Shown: piece by piece, positions 38,772-47,193 of the stretch | Layout: each line of letters begins with the position of its first letter | Numbering within the stretch: position 1 is the first letter of the stretch | From: JAJYIV01 sp964499955 | GTDB taxonomy: Bacteria > Patescibacteriota > Patescibacteriia > UBA9934 > GWF2-40-263 | Direction of reading: 5' to 3' | Assembly: GCA_964499955.1 (NCBI GenBank) | Contig: CAZCMI010000002.1 | Location: forward strand, 3,486 to 67,485 | Length of the DNA stretch: 64,000 nucleotides | Program-made: the position numbers and the translations under genes | Notes under the pieces: model-generated | Told to the model about the DNA's origin: nothing | What the model saw: the letters and a program-made list of their open reading frames with translations, nothing else | Databases searched by the model: none

Positions 38772-41009
38772 TTATCGGCGGGGCGGGCGCGGACCGGACG
38801 GACGGGGGCCGCGCGGGCCGCCGGCACCCATGCTGGGGGCGGCGGCGGTGTTGGCGGCGGTTTGTTCCGGGTACACGTTGCCTTCCGCCTGCTTCATGGA
38901 CAAGTTGATGCGCCCGAGGTCGTCGATTTCCTTCACGACCACGGACACCTCGTCGCCGACCTTCACGATATCACGCACGGCATTGAGCCGCCACGGGGCC
39001 ATTTCGCTGATATGCACGAGGCCTTCCTGCTTCGGGAGGATTTCCACGAAGGCGCCGAAATCCATCAGGCGGGTGACCTTGCCGCGGAAGGTTTCGCCGG
39101 CCATGACTTCGCGGGTCAGGTTCTTCACCCATTCCTCGGCCTTTTTGGCGCCTTCGGCGTTCACGGAGGTGATCATCACCAGGCCGTCGTCCTCGATGTC
39201 GATGGTCTGCACGCCGGTGACGGCGATGATTTCGTTGATGGTCTTGCCGCCCGGGCCGATGACGTCGCCGATGCGTTCCGGGTTGATGCGCAGGGTGATG
39301 ATGCGCGGGGCGTACGGGGACAGGTCCGGGCGCGGCGCGGCGATGGTCGCCTGCATGACGTCGAGGACCTGCAGACGCCCTTCATGGGCCTGCGCGAGCG
39401 TTTGTTCAATCACGTCCAGGCCGACGCCGTGGGTTTTCGTGTCCATCTGCACGGCGGTGATGCCCGCGCGGCTGCCGGCGATCTTGAAGTCCATGCCGCC
39501 CAAGCCGTCTTCCAGGTCCTGCAGGTCGGTGATGACCTGCCAGCGGCCGTTGCCATCCGTCGCCATACCCATGGCCATGCCGGCCACCGGGGCCTTGATG
39601 GGCACGCCCGCGTCCATGAGCGCCAGGGTGGAGCCGCAGGTGGACGCCATGGAGCTGGAGCCGTTGCTGCCGAACACCTCGGACACGACGCGGATGGTGT
39701 ACGGGAAGGATTCCTTATCCGGCATCATGGGCGAAAGGGCCTTTTCGGCCAGCGCGCCGTGGCCGATTTCACGGCGGCCGGGGCCGCGCATGGGCTTCAC
39801 TTCGCCCACGGAGAACGGCGGGAAGTTATAGTGGTGGAAGTAGCGCTTGCTGCCCACGGTTTCCATGTTGTCGAGCGTCTGGGCGTCGCCGGGGGCGCCC
39901 AAGGTGGCGATGGACAGCACCTGGGTTTCGCCGCGCATGAAGTGGCCGGAGCCGTGCACGCGCGGGACCTGGGCCACCTCCGCCAACAACGGGCGGATGT
40001 CCGTAAGGCCGCGGCCGTCCACGCGGCGGCCGTTGTCGAGGATTTCGCGGGAAATGGTCTGTTCGATGACGTCGGTCACGATGGCCGTGCCGAATTTCAC
40101 GTCGTCCGCTTCCACGCCCTGTTCCTTCAAGAAGGCCTCCGTGCGGCGCTTTACCTCGCGCTTTTGCTCAGCGCGTTCCACCTTGGTGGCGCGCGGAACG
40201 CCGAAGAACAATTCCTGGGTCTGCGCGGCGATGAACGGACGGGCGATGGCTTCCACTTCCGCGCGGCGCGCGGCGATGGCGGCGGCCTGTTCCGTCTTCG
40301 GCGTGAGCATGTCGCGCTTGGGCTTGCCCGCGGCGGCGCGTACTTCTTCCATCAAACGCAACGGCTCGGCCATGTGGGACAGGCCGAAGCGGAAGGCGTC
40401 CAGCACGGTGGATTCCGGGGCCTCGTTGGCGCCCGCCTCGACCATGATCACGCGTTCCTCCGTACCGGCGAAGGCCAGATCCAGCACGGATTTGGCGCGG
40501 GCGTCATAGGTGGGGTTGATGACCCATTCCCCGCCGATCTGGCCCACGCGGATGTCGGCGATGGGGCCGTTCCACGGAATGTCGCTCAGGTGCAGCGCAC
40601 AGCTGGCGGCGACCAGCCCCGGCACGTCCGGGTCGTTTTCGCCGTCGAAGGACAGGCAGGTGACCACGACCTGCACTTCGTTGCGCATGCGGCCGTCGAA
40701 CAGCGGGCGGATGGCCCGGTCGATGTAGCGGGCGGTCAAAATCGCCTCGTCGCTTGGGCGGCCTTCCTTCTTGATGAAGCGGCTGCCTTTGATGCGTCCG
40801 GCGGCGTAGAGTTTTTCCTCGAACTCCACCATCAACGGGAAGAAGTCGATGCCGTCGCGCGTGGTTTCGCTCATGACGGCGGTGGCCAGTACCACGGTGT
40901 CGCCGTACTGCACCACACAGGCGCCGTTGGCCTGGTTGGCGTACTTGCCCGTCTGGATGCGGAGCGCCTTGCCGCCCCACTGCGTTTCAAACGTCTTGAT
41001 GTCCGGCAT
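38772..41009 (-). CDS. pnp: Polyribonucleotide nucleotidyltransferase (PNPase)
   Basis: The protein has 745 residues with two RNase PH domains, the first with ANGACVVQYGDTVVLATAV and the second with MRGETQVLSIATLG...VGEVKPMRGPGRREIGHGALAEKAL and GSNGSSSMASTCGSTLALMDAGVPIKAPVAG. A KH domain (IGDVIGPGGKTINEI) and an S1 domain (GKVTRLMDFGAFVEI...GLVHISEMA) follow. The tail is Pro/Gly/Arg-rich. It degrades RNA phosphorolytically from 3' ends. The ATG at 41007-41009 is the family start. It lies behind rpsO with a hairpin between, as in many bacteria. Confidence 0.95.
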   Translation of the reverse strand: MPDIKTFETQWGGKALRIQTGKYANQANGACVVQYGDTVVLATAVMSETTRDGIDFFPLMVEFEEKLYAAGRIKGSRFIKKEGRPSDEAILTARYIDRAIRPLFDGRMRNEVQVVVTCLSFDGENDPDVPGLVAASCALHLSDIPWNGPIADIRVGQIGGEWVINPTYDARAKSVLDLAFAGTEERVIMVEAGANEAPESTVLDAFRFGLSHMAEPLRLMEEVRAAAGKPKRDMLTPKTEQAAAIAARRAEVEAIARPFIAAQTQELFFGVPRATKVERAEQKREVKRRTEAFLKEQGVEADDVKFGTAIVTDVIEQTISREILDNGRRVDGRGLTDIRPLLAEVAQVPRVHGSGHFMRGETQVLSIATLGAPGDAQTLDNMETVGSKRYFHHYNFPPFSVGEVKPMRGPGRREIGHGALAEKALSPMMPDKESFPYTIRVVSEVFGSNGSSSMASTCGSTLALMDAGVPIKAPVAGMAMGMATDGNGRWQVITDLQDLEDGLGGMDFKIAGSRAGITAVQMDTKTHGVGLDVIEQTLAQAHEGRLQVLDVMQATIAAPRPDLSPYAPRIITLRINPERIGDVIGPGGKTINEIIAVTGVQTIDIEDDGLVMITSVNAEGAKKAEEWVKNLTREVMAGETFRGKVTRLMDFGAFVEILPKQEGLVHISEMAPWRLNAVRDIVKVGDEVSVVVKEIDDLGRINLSMKQAEGNVYPEQTAANTAAAPSMGAGGPRGPRPSGPRPPRR

Positions 41010-41104
41010 AGGTTGGATGTGGGCGTTCCGACGAAGCCTGGGATCTCGATGCGTGATCGAAATCGGCGGTCTCGCCGGGACGCGGGGTGAATAATTCGCA
41101 AAGA

Positions 41105-41136
41105 ACCCCCGGCCCACGTAAAAATGGGCCAGGGGT
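41105..41136 (-). terminator. rpsO-pnp intergenic hairpin
   Basis: On the minus strand, ACCCCTGGCCCA...TGGGCCGGGGGT, then TTCTTTG. It is a partial terminator or PNPase control hairpin between rpsO and pnp. Confidence 0.65.
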
Positions 41137-41143
41137 CCGATGC

Positions 41144-41407
41144 TTACTTCAGGCCCAGGGATTCCTTCAGGGCCTTGAACGCCTTGGCGTCTTCGCGTTC
41201 GAGGTACTTCAGCAGGCGGCGGCGCTCGTTGACCTTCTTGATGAGGCCGCGGCGGGACGAGAAGTCCTTCTTGTGCATCTTCAGGTGCTCGGTGAGCTCC
41301 GCGACTTCCGCGGTGAGGATGGCGATCTGCACCTGCGGCGAACCCGTGTCCGACGCGTGGGTGCGGTACTTCTCGATGATCTTCAGCTTCTTCTTGTTGT
41401 CCAGCAT
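41144..41407 (-). CDS. rpsO: Ribosomal protein uS15
   Basis: The protein has 87 residues. THASDTGSPQVQIAILTAEVAELTEHLKMHKKDFSSRRGLIKKVNERRRLLKYL is the uS15 signature with the 16S rRNA-contacting GSPQVQ and RRGL segments. It is in the usual rpsO-pnp order. Confidence 0.96.
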   Translation of the reverse strand: MLDNKKKLKIIEKYRTHASDTGSPQVQIAILTAEVAELTEHLKMHKKDFSSRRGLIKKVNERRRLLKYLEREDAKAFKALKESLGLK

Positions 41408-41520
41408 AGGTATCGGTTAACGCGCGCGTCCGAGCGACGGGAGCTGATCCCCGCGCCCAGGCGTGCGCCGATTGAATGACGCGGCCCACTTTACGTGCCC
41501 GCGAGCCGTTCGTCAAGGCA

Positions 41521-42117
41521 TTACATGCTCCAGTCGCCCAGGTCCGGTAACGTTTCCAGGAACATGTAGGTGAGGGCCACCGTGGTGGAATTGTCGCTTT
41601 GGCGCTCCATGCTCATGGTGCCGGCGTAGCGCTCGTCCCCGCGGCGGGAGAACATGATGAAGGAGCTGTCGCCGTAGGTGGACGTGGACGTGACGGTCCA
41701 GTTGCCTTCGGGGAGTTCGTCACGGTAGTAGGCGAAGACGTCGCCCACGGACGCCGAGGTGGTCCATTCCCCGCCCGCCATGAAGCCGTCGGCCTGGTTG
41801 ATGGAAGAATAGTGCAGCGCCGTCATGCCGCGCATGACCGGGAAGTCCGAGGGGAAGTTCTCCGGCGGGCGGTCGCCCTGGCCGCGCACTTCGATGGTGC
41901 CGGTGGTGCCGTCTTCGTTGGTGAAGGTGATGGTGCCGGTTTCCGTGCGTTCGTCGTAGCGGGTGGTGTCGACGACGGTGCCGTCTTCCGTGACCGTGCG
42001 CTGCGCGGGTTTGGCGCAGCCGAAGCCCGCGAGGACGAGCAGGGCCAGGACGGCCAGCAAGGCGGGAACGGCGAGGCGCGAACGGGACGGTTCGCGAACG
42101 GCGGGTACATGGGGCAT
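41521..42117 (-). CDS. Putative lipoprotein
   Basis: The protein has 198 residues. The lipoprotein signal ends LAGFGC (Cys34) after an N-terminal basic stretch. A charged linker with TVTEDGTVVDTTRYDERTETG follows, then a beta-alpha domain with FPVMRGMTALHYSSINQADGF...VFAYYRDELPEGNW, a pattern often seen in small bacterial lipoproteins of unknown function. The ATG at 42115-42117 is taken over an upstream in-frame ATG that would add 25 non-signal residues. Confidence 0.65.
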   Translation of the reverse strand: MPHVPAVREPSRSRLAVPALLAVLALLVLAGFGCAKPAQRTVTEDGTVVDTTRYDERTETGTITFTNEDGTTGTIEVRGQGDRPPENFPSDFPVMRGMTALHYSSINQADGFMAGGEWTTSASVGDVFAYYRDELPEGNWTVTSTSTYGDSSFIMFSRRGDERYAGTMSMERQSDNSTTVALTYMFLETLPDLGDWSM

Positions 42118-42178
42118 ACGCGGGAAAAAATGAGTTTCCGCAAGTATATCACCGCCGCATTCCCGCCGCCACCGAAAC

Positions 42179-42206
42179 GAAAACGCCCCCAAGGAGGGAG
42201 CGTTTT
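42179..42206 (-). terminator. Terminator of the DsbA-like gene
   Basis: AAAACGC-cCCC...GGGa-GCGTTTT hairpin, 15 nt past the stop on the minus strand. Confidence 0.65.
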
Positions 42207-42220
42207 CCCGCAGGCGCGCG

Positions 42221-42967
42221 TTAGCGGGCGAGCGCGGCGTCGATCATCGGCTTCACGTTTTCGTACGGCAGAGCGCCGCGGATCGGCGTGACGGAGCCGT
42301 CGGCAGCGATGATGAAGGAACCCGGGGTGCCGTTCACGCCCGCGCCCACGCCGCCCTGGTACTGCTCGCGCACCTTGGCCAACATGCGGCCGGAGGACAC
42401 GCAGTCGTCGAAGCGCTGCATGTTCAGGCCGAGTTCGCGGGCGGCCTGGCTGTAGTAGGCCGTGCTGAGCATGGTCTGGTTTTCAAACAGCTTGTCGTGG
42501 AATTCCCAGAACTTGCCCTGTTCGGCCGCGCATTCCGAGGCCGCGCCGGCCGGTTCGGCCTGCGGGTGGAAGGACAGCGGGAAGTGGCGGTACACGATGC
42601 GCACCTGGCGCGGATACTCGGCGGCGATCTGCTTAACGGTCGGGAAGAAGCGGCTGCAGAACGGGCATTCGAAGTCCGAGTATTCGACGAGCGTCACCGG
42701 GGCGTTGCGGTCGCCGAGAACGTGGTCGTCGTCGGTCACCGGCGGGATGGGGCCGACGAATTCGTCGTCCGGCATGCCGGTCGGGGGTGCCGTGGGCGCG
42801 ACGTAGCCCGACGGGGCCGCGGAGCCGCCGGCGCCGCAGGAACCGGAGAGCATGCAGGCGCCCAGGACGATGAAGCCCAAGGTGCCCAAGAGGAGGATGG
42901 CGGTGACAATGCCGCCGATGAAAGCGGTCTTCGGCGGAAGCGAGTTGACGAAGGAGTTGGATTCCAT
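42221..42967 (-). CDS. Membrane-anchored DsbA-like thiol-disulfide protein
   Basis: The protein has 248 residues with an N-terminal membrane helix (about 14-38), a Gly/Pro/Ser linker, and a thioredoxin-fold DsbA domain: the active site is FECPFCSRF (Cys101, Cys104) and the cis-Pro loop GVNGTPGSFII. It belongs to the DsbA/thioredoxin_4 class found in many bacteria with exported disulfide proteins, fitting the Cys-rich surface proteins and pilins of this window. It may be followed in the same direction by the lipoprotein gene at 41.5 kb. Confidence 0.88.
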   Translation of the reverse strand: MESNSFVNSLPPKTAFIGGIVTAILLLGTLGFIVLGACMLSGSCGAGGSAAPSGYVAPTAPPTGMPDDEFVGPIPPVTDDDHVLGDRNAPVTLVEYSDFECPFCSRFFPTVKQIAAEYPRQVRIVYRHFPLSFHPQAEPAGAASECAAEQGKFWEFHDKLFENQTMLSTAYYSQAARELGLNMQRFDDCVSSGRMLAKVREQYQGGVGAGVNGTPGSFIIAADGSVTPIRGALPYENVKPMIDAALAR

Positions 42968-43011
42968 AAAAGGATGAAGAAAGAAACGGGATGGGCGGCG
43001 TGGACGGAACG

Positions 43012-43350
43012 TTACGGATCCCGCAGCGTGAGGGCGTGGGAGAGGAAGGGTTCGCGCCAGGCATGCGGGGCCTGCACGGTTTCTTCCGCGGCCGGACGCA
43101 GGATTTTCGGCACGGCCAGTTCCGCCACGTCGGTGCGCGGCGGCAGGACGGCCGCCAAGGCGAGGCGTGCGGGCACCGGGGCTTCCTCCGACGGGAATTC
43201 CGGCAGGTCCGTTTTGACCAGGCGTTCCGCCGCGCAGTGCGGAATATGGACGACCGGCGGGCAGACGGCCGCACGGGCGGACAACCCGGAAACGGCCGTC
43301 ACGGCCGCGAGCGCCAGACACGCGATGGATGTACGCCAAGTCGAGAACAT
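43012..43350 (-). CDS. Small secreted protein, hypothetical
   Basis: The protein has 112 residues with a signal peptide (to about SARA, residue 27), then a Pro/Ala-rich mature part with two cysteines (CPPVVHIPHC). No family recognised. It is 44 nt upstream of the DsbA-like gene on the same strand, so the Cys pair may be its substrate. Confidence 0.5.
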   Translation of the reverse strand: MFSTWRTSIACLALAAVTAVSGLSARAAVCPPVVHIPHCAAERLVKTDLPEFPSEEAPVPARLALAAVLPPRTDVAELAVPKILRPAAEETVQAPHAWREPFLSHALTLRDP

Positions 43351-43418
43351 AGGACAAGCGGCCCCATGATACCACGCCGCGCCGCCGATGCGGACGCGCC
43401 ATCGCCCGTCAAGTGTCG

Positions 43419-43424
43419 TATAAT
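43419..43424 (+). promoter_or_regulatory. -10 box of the Xer gene (leaderless start)
   Basis: TATAAT ends 9 nt before the ATG at 43434. Confidence 0.6.
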
Positions 43425-43433
43425 GAGCGCGCT

Positions 43434-44354
43434 ATGCCCTCCGAGCTGCGAAAACGCCTGACGGATTTCCTGGAGTACTTGGAAGTGGACCGCGGCCGCT
43501 CCGCCCGCACGGTCCGCAATTATCATTTCTACCTGCACCGCTTCGCCGATTGGGCCAAGGATCCGGCGCCTTCCGCCATCACCCGCGAGATGGTGCACAA
43601 ATACCGCCTGTGGCTGAACCGTTCCCTGCCCGGCCGCGACGCGGAAACGCTCAAGAAGAACACGCAGAACTACCATCTCATCGCCTTGCGAGCCTTCCTC
43701 AAATATTTGTCGAAGAACGGCGTGGACTCGCTTTCGCCCGAGCAGATCGAGTTGTCCAAGTCATCCGCGCGGGTGGTGGATTTCCTGGAGCCGGATGAAT
43801 TGGAACGGTTGCGCGCCGCGCCGGGGCGCATGGCCGAAGGGCTGGTGGCCCTGCGCGACCGCGCTATTTTGGAGACGCTGTTTTCCACCGGCTTGCGCGT
43901 GTCGGAGCTAGCCGCGCTGGCCATCGAGCGGGTGAACTTGAAACGGGACGAATTCACCGTGCGCGGCAAAGGGGACAAGCCGCGGGTGGTGTTCCTCTCC
44001 CCCGCCGCCCGCGAGGCGCTGCAGGCGTACGTGGCCGCCCGCCGCGATACGTCGCCGTACCTGTTCGTCTCGCACGACCGGGCGAAGAAGGGCCGCGCGG
44101 AAACCGGCTCGCTGACGCCGCGCAGCGTGGAACGCATCGTCTCCGGCTACGCCCGCGCCTGCGGCATCGCCAAGCGCATCACCCCGCACACGCTGCGGCA
44201 CACCTTCGCCACGGACCTGCTGCGCAACGGCGCGGATATCCGCTCCGTGCAGTCGCTGCTCGGCCACGCGTCCATCACCACCACCCAGGTGTACACGCAC
44301 GTGACCAACAAGCAGCTCAAGGACGTCCACAAGAAGTTCCACGGAAGAAGCTAG
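43434..44354 (+). CDS. Tyrosine recombinase, XerC/XerD-like
   Basis: The protein has 306 residues, the usual Xer length. It has a SAM-like N-terminal domain (about 1-100) and a catalytic domain with Arg155 (GLRVSELA), Lys179, His252 and Arg255 (HTLRHTF), His278 (GHAS) and Tyr287 (TTTQVYTHV), all intact. It should resolve chromosome dimers at dif as the single Xer of this genome, or integrate elements. The ATG at 43434 fits the -10 box; an upstream in-frame ATG at 43413 lies inside that promoter. Confidence 0.9.
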   Translation: MPSELRKRLTDFLEYLEVDRGRSARTVRNYHFYLHRFADWAKDPAPSAITREMVHKYRLWLNRSLPGRDAETLKKNTQNYHLIALRAFLKYLSKNGVDSLSPEQIELSKSSARVVDFLEPDELERLRAAPGRMAEGLVALRDRAILETLFSTGLRVSELAALAIERVNLKRDEFTVRGKGDKPRVVFLSPAAREALQAYVAARRDTSPYLFVSHDRAKKGRAETGSLTPRSVERIVSGYARACGIAKRITPHTLRHTFATDLLRNGADIRSVQSLLGHASITTTQVYTHVTNKQLKDVHKKFHGRS

Positions 44355-44423
44355 AGGATGGGTCGGCGCATTGACCGGCGTGGAAAAATTCGTTAGATTG
44401 CCTCGTCCCGCGTGGGACGCCCT

Positions 44424-44500
44424 GCCCCCGTGGCGCAACTGGATAGCGCGGCGGGCTTCTATCCCGTAGGTTGTAGGTTCGACTCCTACCGGGGGCACCA
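44424..44500 (+). tRNA. tRNA-Arg (UCU)
   Basis: Acceptor GCCCCCG/CGGGGGC, D-arm GCGCAACTGGATAGCGC, anticodon loop CTTCTAT (anticodon TCT), T-arm with GGTTCGACTCC, CCA encoded. Confidence 0.95.
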
Positions 44501-44530
44501 AAAACACCTGTCCTTGTGGCGGGTGTTTTC
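44501..44530 (+). terminator. Terminator after tRNA-Arg
   Basis: AAAACACC...GGGTGTTTTC hairpin directly after the CCA. Confidence 0.7.
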
Positions 44531-44570
44531 GTTTTGCCGCCGTATGCGGGTCGTGGTACAAGCGGGGCGT

Positions 44571-45167
44571 ATGCAGGTTCTACCGCCGACGGATGAAGCC
44601 GTTCAAGCTGCCGTGCGCGTGTTGCATGCGGGCGGCGTGATTGTCTATCCCACGGACACGGTGTACGGCTTGGGCGCGGATGCCACGAACGCCGACGCGG
44701 TGGCCTTGGTCCGGCGCATCAAAGGACGGGACGCCGCCAAACCGATCCTTGCCATGGTCGCGGACCTGCCCATGCTGGAAGCGTACGCGGAGATGACGCC
44801 GTTGGCGCGCCGCTTGGCCGAGGCGTATCTGCCCGGGCCGCTTTCGTTGGTGCTTGCCGTTCGCGGTGAGGCGTTGGCACCCGTGGCCTCCGTGGATGGG
44901 TCGGCGGGGTTCCGCCTGCCGGACCAGCCGTTTTGTCGGGCCGTCGCGGCAGCATTCGGTCGTCCCGTCACTTCCACCAGCGTGAATCGTTCCGGCGAAC
45001 CGCAGGCGCGCGACATACAAAACATGCTCGCCCAATTAGGCGAGCATGCACGGGACATTTCCTTGATCGTCGATGCCGGGACGCTCCCATTGCGGCCACC
45101 TTCTACGATCGTGGACGCGCGCGGCACGGAGCCGGTCGTCTTACGTGCAGGCGGCATTTCCCTTTAG
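44571..45167 (+). CDS. L-threonylcarbamoyladenylate synthase (TsaC/Sua5/YrdC)
   Basis: The protein has 198 residues with GGVIVYPTDTVYGLGADATN, KGRDAAKPI and a GPLSLVLAVRG region, and STSVNRSGEP near residue 140: the YrdC-domain pattern. It makes threonylcarbamoyl-AMP for the t6A base of tRNAs reading ANN codons. The ATG at 44571 places the domain at the usual distance, and a TACAAG -10-like box lies 8 nt upstream. The Sua5-specific C-terminal domain is absent, so TsaC-type. It overlaps the convergent CBS gene by 4 nt. Confidence 0.9.
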   Translation: MQVLPPTDEAVQAAVRVLHAGGVIVYPTDTVYGLGADATNADAVALVRRIKGRDAAKPILAMVADLPMLEAYAEMTPLARRLAEAYLPGPLSLVLAVRGEALAPVASVDGSAGFRLPDQPFCRAVAAAFGRPVTSTSVNRSGEPQARDIQNMLAQLGEHARDISLIVDAGTLPLRPPSTIVDARGTEPVVLRAGGISL

Positions 45168-45607
45168 GCCACTTCGAACGAGTGGCCGAGGATGGCGCGA
45201 TAAATCGTGCCGCGGCTGACCAAGCCCACGGGTGCGCCGTCTTCCACCACCGGCACATGGTGGATGCCGCTCGCGACCATCTGCGCGCCGACCTTCAGCA
45301 CGGGCGTGTCGGGCCGGGCGCTGATGATGCGCCGCGACATGACGTCCCCCACCGTGCGGCCGTCCATGCGCACGGTTTCCATCTCCTCGAAGTCCAGGAA
45401 GCCATGCGGCATGCCCGCCCATTCGGCGTGGGAGGGAAACAGGCCGCGGAACAAGTCCTTTTCCGAAAGAATCCCCACGAGGCGGTTGTTTTCCACGACG
45501 GGCGCGCTGGACGTTTTGCGTTCGAGCAGGAGCCGGGCCGCTTCGCGCCACGACAGGTCCGGGACGAGCGTGACGAAATCCGTCACCATGATGTCTTTGA
45601 CGAGCAT
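45164..45607 (-). CDS. Tandem CBS-domain protein
   Basis: The protein has 147 residues and is almost wholly two CBS domains: MLVKDIMVTDFVTLVPDLSWREAARLLLERKTSSAPVVENNRLVGILSEKDLFRG and VGDVMSRRIISARPDTPVLKVGAQMVASGIHHVPVVEDGAPVGLVSRGTI. Such proteins bind adenine nucleotides and sense energy state. No effector domain is attached. Confidence 0.9.
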   Translation of the reverse strand: MLVKDIMVTDFVTLVPDLSWREAARLLLERKTSSAPVVENNRLVGILSEKDLFRGLFPSHAEWAGMPHGFLDFEEMETVRMDGRTVGDVMSRRIISARPDTPVLKVGAQMVASGIHHVPVVEDGAPVGLVSRGTIYRAILGHSFEVA

Positions 45608-45736
45608 ATGGGTGTGGGATGAGGGTGAATTTTATTCATCGTACCTTCTTTCCAGGTTCTGCCAACCCCCGGTCTTGATATTTGGCCGCGTCAATGCTAC
45701 ATTCGCCTGCGCCACGCCTCCGCGCGTCCGCAAGAC

Positions 45737-45811
45737 GGCGGCCATAGCTCAGTGGTAGAGCACCGGATTGTGGCTCCGGCTACACGGGTTCAATTCCCGT
45801 TGGTCGCCCCA
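45737..45811 (+). tRNA. tRNA-His (GUG)
   Basis: Anticodon arm CCGGATTGTGGCTCCGG with anticodon GTG. The acceptor includes the extra G(-1) paired with C73 (G GCGGCCA with TGGTCGC C), the identity mark of tRNA-His. CCA encoded. Confidence 0.94.
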
Positions 45812-45845
45812 GAAACGCCCCGCTTCGGCGGGGCGTTTCTTTTTG
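45811..45845 (+). terminator. Terminator after tRNA-His
   Basis: AGAAACGCCCCG-cttc-CGGGGCGTTTCT-like hairpin then T5. Confidence 0.85.
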
Positions 45846-45885
45846 ACATTCGTCGTCGGTTTCCGTAGGGTGTCCGGGACTTCGT

Positions 45886-46896
45886 ATGAAACATTGGCTC
45901 GCCGCCATCGTGACGTTTCTGGTCCTGACGGGCGTGGGGTGCGCCGCGTTTTCGTTCCGTTCTTCGGGCGTGGACGCTCCCGCCCCCGTTACGGAACCGG
46001 TGGACGCGCTGCTCGCCGTCGTCGGAACGCGCGACGCGGACGGGCGTCGTTTGGAACTCATTCTGCCGGACGGCAGCGTGGAGGACGTCGACTACGGCGA
46101 ACTCGACGCGTCGCTTGCGGAAGAAGGAACCTTGGTGCGCGTCTCCGGCGTCCGTGATTTGTCCACGCGCGCCATCCGCGCGGAGGCGTTGGACCGGGAA
46201 CAGGCCGCCGGTATCCGCGTCACGTCCCCCGCCCCCGGCGCCACCGTCACCTCGCCCGTGGTGGTGTTCGGCTTCGTCCGTGCGGAAACGGGGGAGATCT
46301 CCTGGCAGTTGTCTGACCAGGACGGTGCGGTTGCCGACCACGGATCGGCGCGCCTGTCGGATGCGCCGCAGGATGCCTTTGTTCCGTTCCGTTTGGAATT
46401 GTTCCCGCCGGCGTTTGAACGGGCGGCTTTCACCTTGGAACTGTCCGTGCGCGGCCGCGATGGGCGCGACCAGGACGCCGTTTCCCTGCCCCTCTCTTTG
46501 TTGTCCGCGGACGCGACGGACCTGACCCTGTATTTTGCGCACGATGCCCAGGGGTCCGCCCGCGACTGTTCGCTGGTGTTCCCGGTAACGCGTCGGATCG
46601 CCCGTACGTCGGCCGTGGCCCGTGCCGCCGCGGTGGAATTGGTGAAGGGTCCGACCGTCGAGGAAATGGCGAGCGGGTACCGCAGCCGCCTGCCGCCGGA
46701 AACGTCCCTGCGTTCCCTGTCCGTCACGGACGAAGGCGCGGTGGCGGACTTCTCCGCGGCGCTCGGCCGCCTGCCGTCGAATTGCCGCAACATGGGCATT
46801 CGCGCCCAGCTGGCGCAAACGTTGCTGGCCGTGCCGGGCGTTCACGACGTGTCCGTGTTGGTGGAAGGGGTGCCTGCGCCGGCGTTTCAGCCCTGA
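45886..46896 (+). CDS. Lipoprotein with Gmad2-like and GerMN (spore germination-type) domains
   Basis: The protein has 336 residues. The lipoprotein signal is LTGVGC (Cys19). Residues 110-210 resemble the Gmad2 Ig-like domain (IRVTSPAPGATVTSPVVVFGFVRAETGEISWQLSDQDGAV). Residues 215-330 match GerMN (AAAVELVKGPTVEEMASGYRSRLPPETSLRSLSVTDEGAVADFS). The order GerMN plus Gmad2 is common outside spore formers in exported lipoproteins of unknown role, perhaps cell-wall related. It has its own terminator just downstream. Confidence 0.82.
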   Translation: MKHWLAAIVTFLVLTGVGCAAFSFRSSGVDAPAPVTEPVDALLAVVGTRDADGRRLELILPDGSVEDVDYGELDASLAEEGTLVRVSGVRDLSTRAIRAEALDREQAAGIRVTSPAPGATVTSPVVVFGFVRAETGEISWQLSDQDGAVADHGSARLSDAPQDAFVPFRLELFPPAFERAAFTLELSVRGRDGRDQDAVSLPLSLLSADATDLTLYFAHDAQGSARDCSLVFPVTRRIARTSAVARAAAVELVKGPTVEEMASGYRSRLPPETSLRSLSVTDEGAVADFSAALGRLPSNCRNMGIRAQLAQTLLAVPGVHDVSVLVEGVPAPAFQP

Positions 46897-46925
46897 GGGG
46901 CGGCCGTGCTTCAAAAAAGCGTTGG

Positions 46926-46949
46926 AAGCCCCGCGTTTGCGGGGTTTTT
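46926..46949 (+). terminator. Terminator of GerMN lipoprotein gene
   Basis: CCCCGC-GTTT-GCGGGG then TTTTTC, 30 nt past the stop. Left edge of island B. Confidence 0.8.
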
Positions 46950-46970
46950 CGTTTGCGCAGGATGCGACGC

Positions 46971-46999
46971 TTGACAGGATTCCGGCCCGGCCGTACTAT
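46971..46999 (+). promoter_or_regulatory. Sigma-70-type promoter of island B gene 1
   Basis: TTGACA (46971-46976), 17 bp spacer, TACTAT (46994-46999). The leader to the ATG at 47194 is about 190 nt and contains TTCCGGAA repeated (AATTCCGGAACCTTCCGGAA). Confidence 0.75.
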
Positions 47000-47193
47000 A
47001 CGCCGCGCTGCTCGGAAACCCGTGGCCAAAAAGCCCCGATCCGTCGGGGTTTTGAAGATCCCGGAGAACGGCACGACGCTCTCTCACAACCGAGCGAACC
47101 AATTCCGGAACCTTCCGGAAAACCCGCCGAAGGCATGTTGCCAACGGCACCAACCCCGCCTCCGCAAACAGGAGGCAAACGCAGGAGTACGTG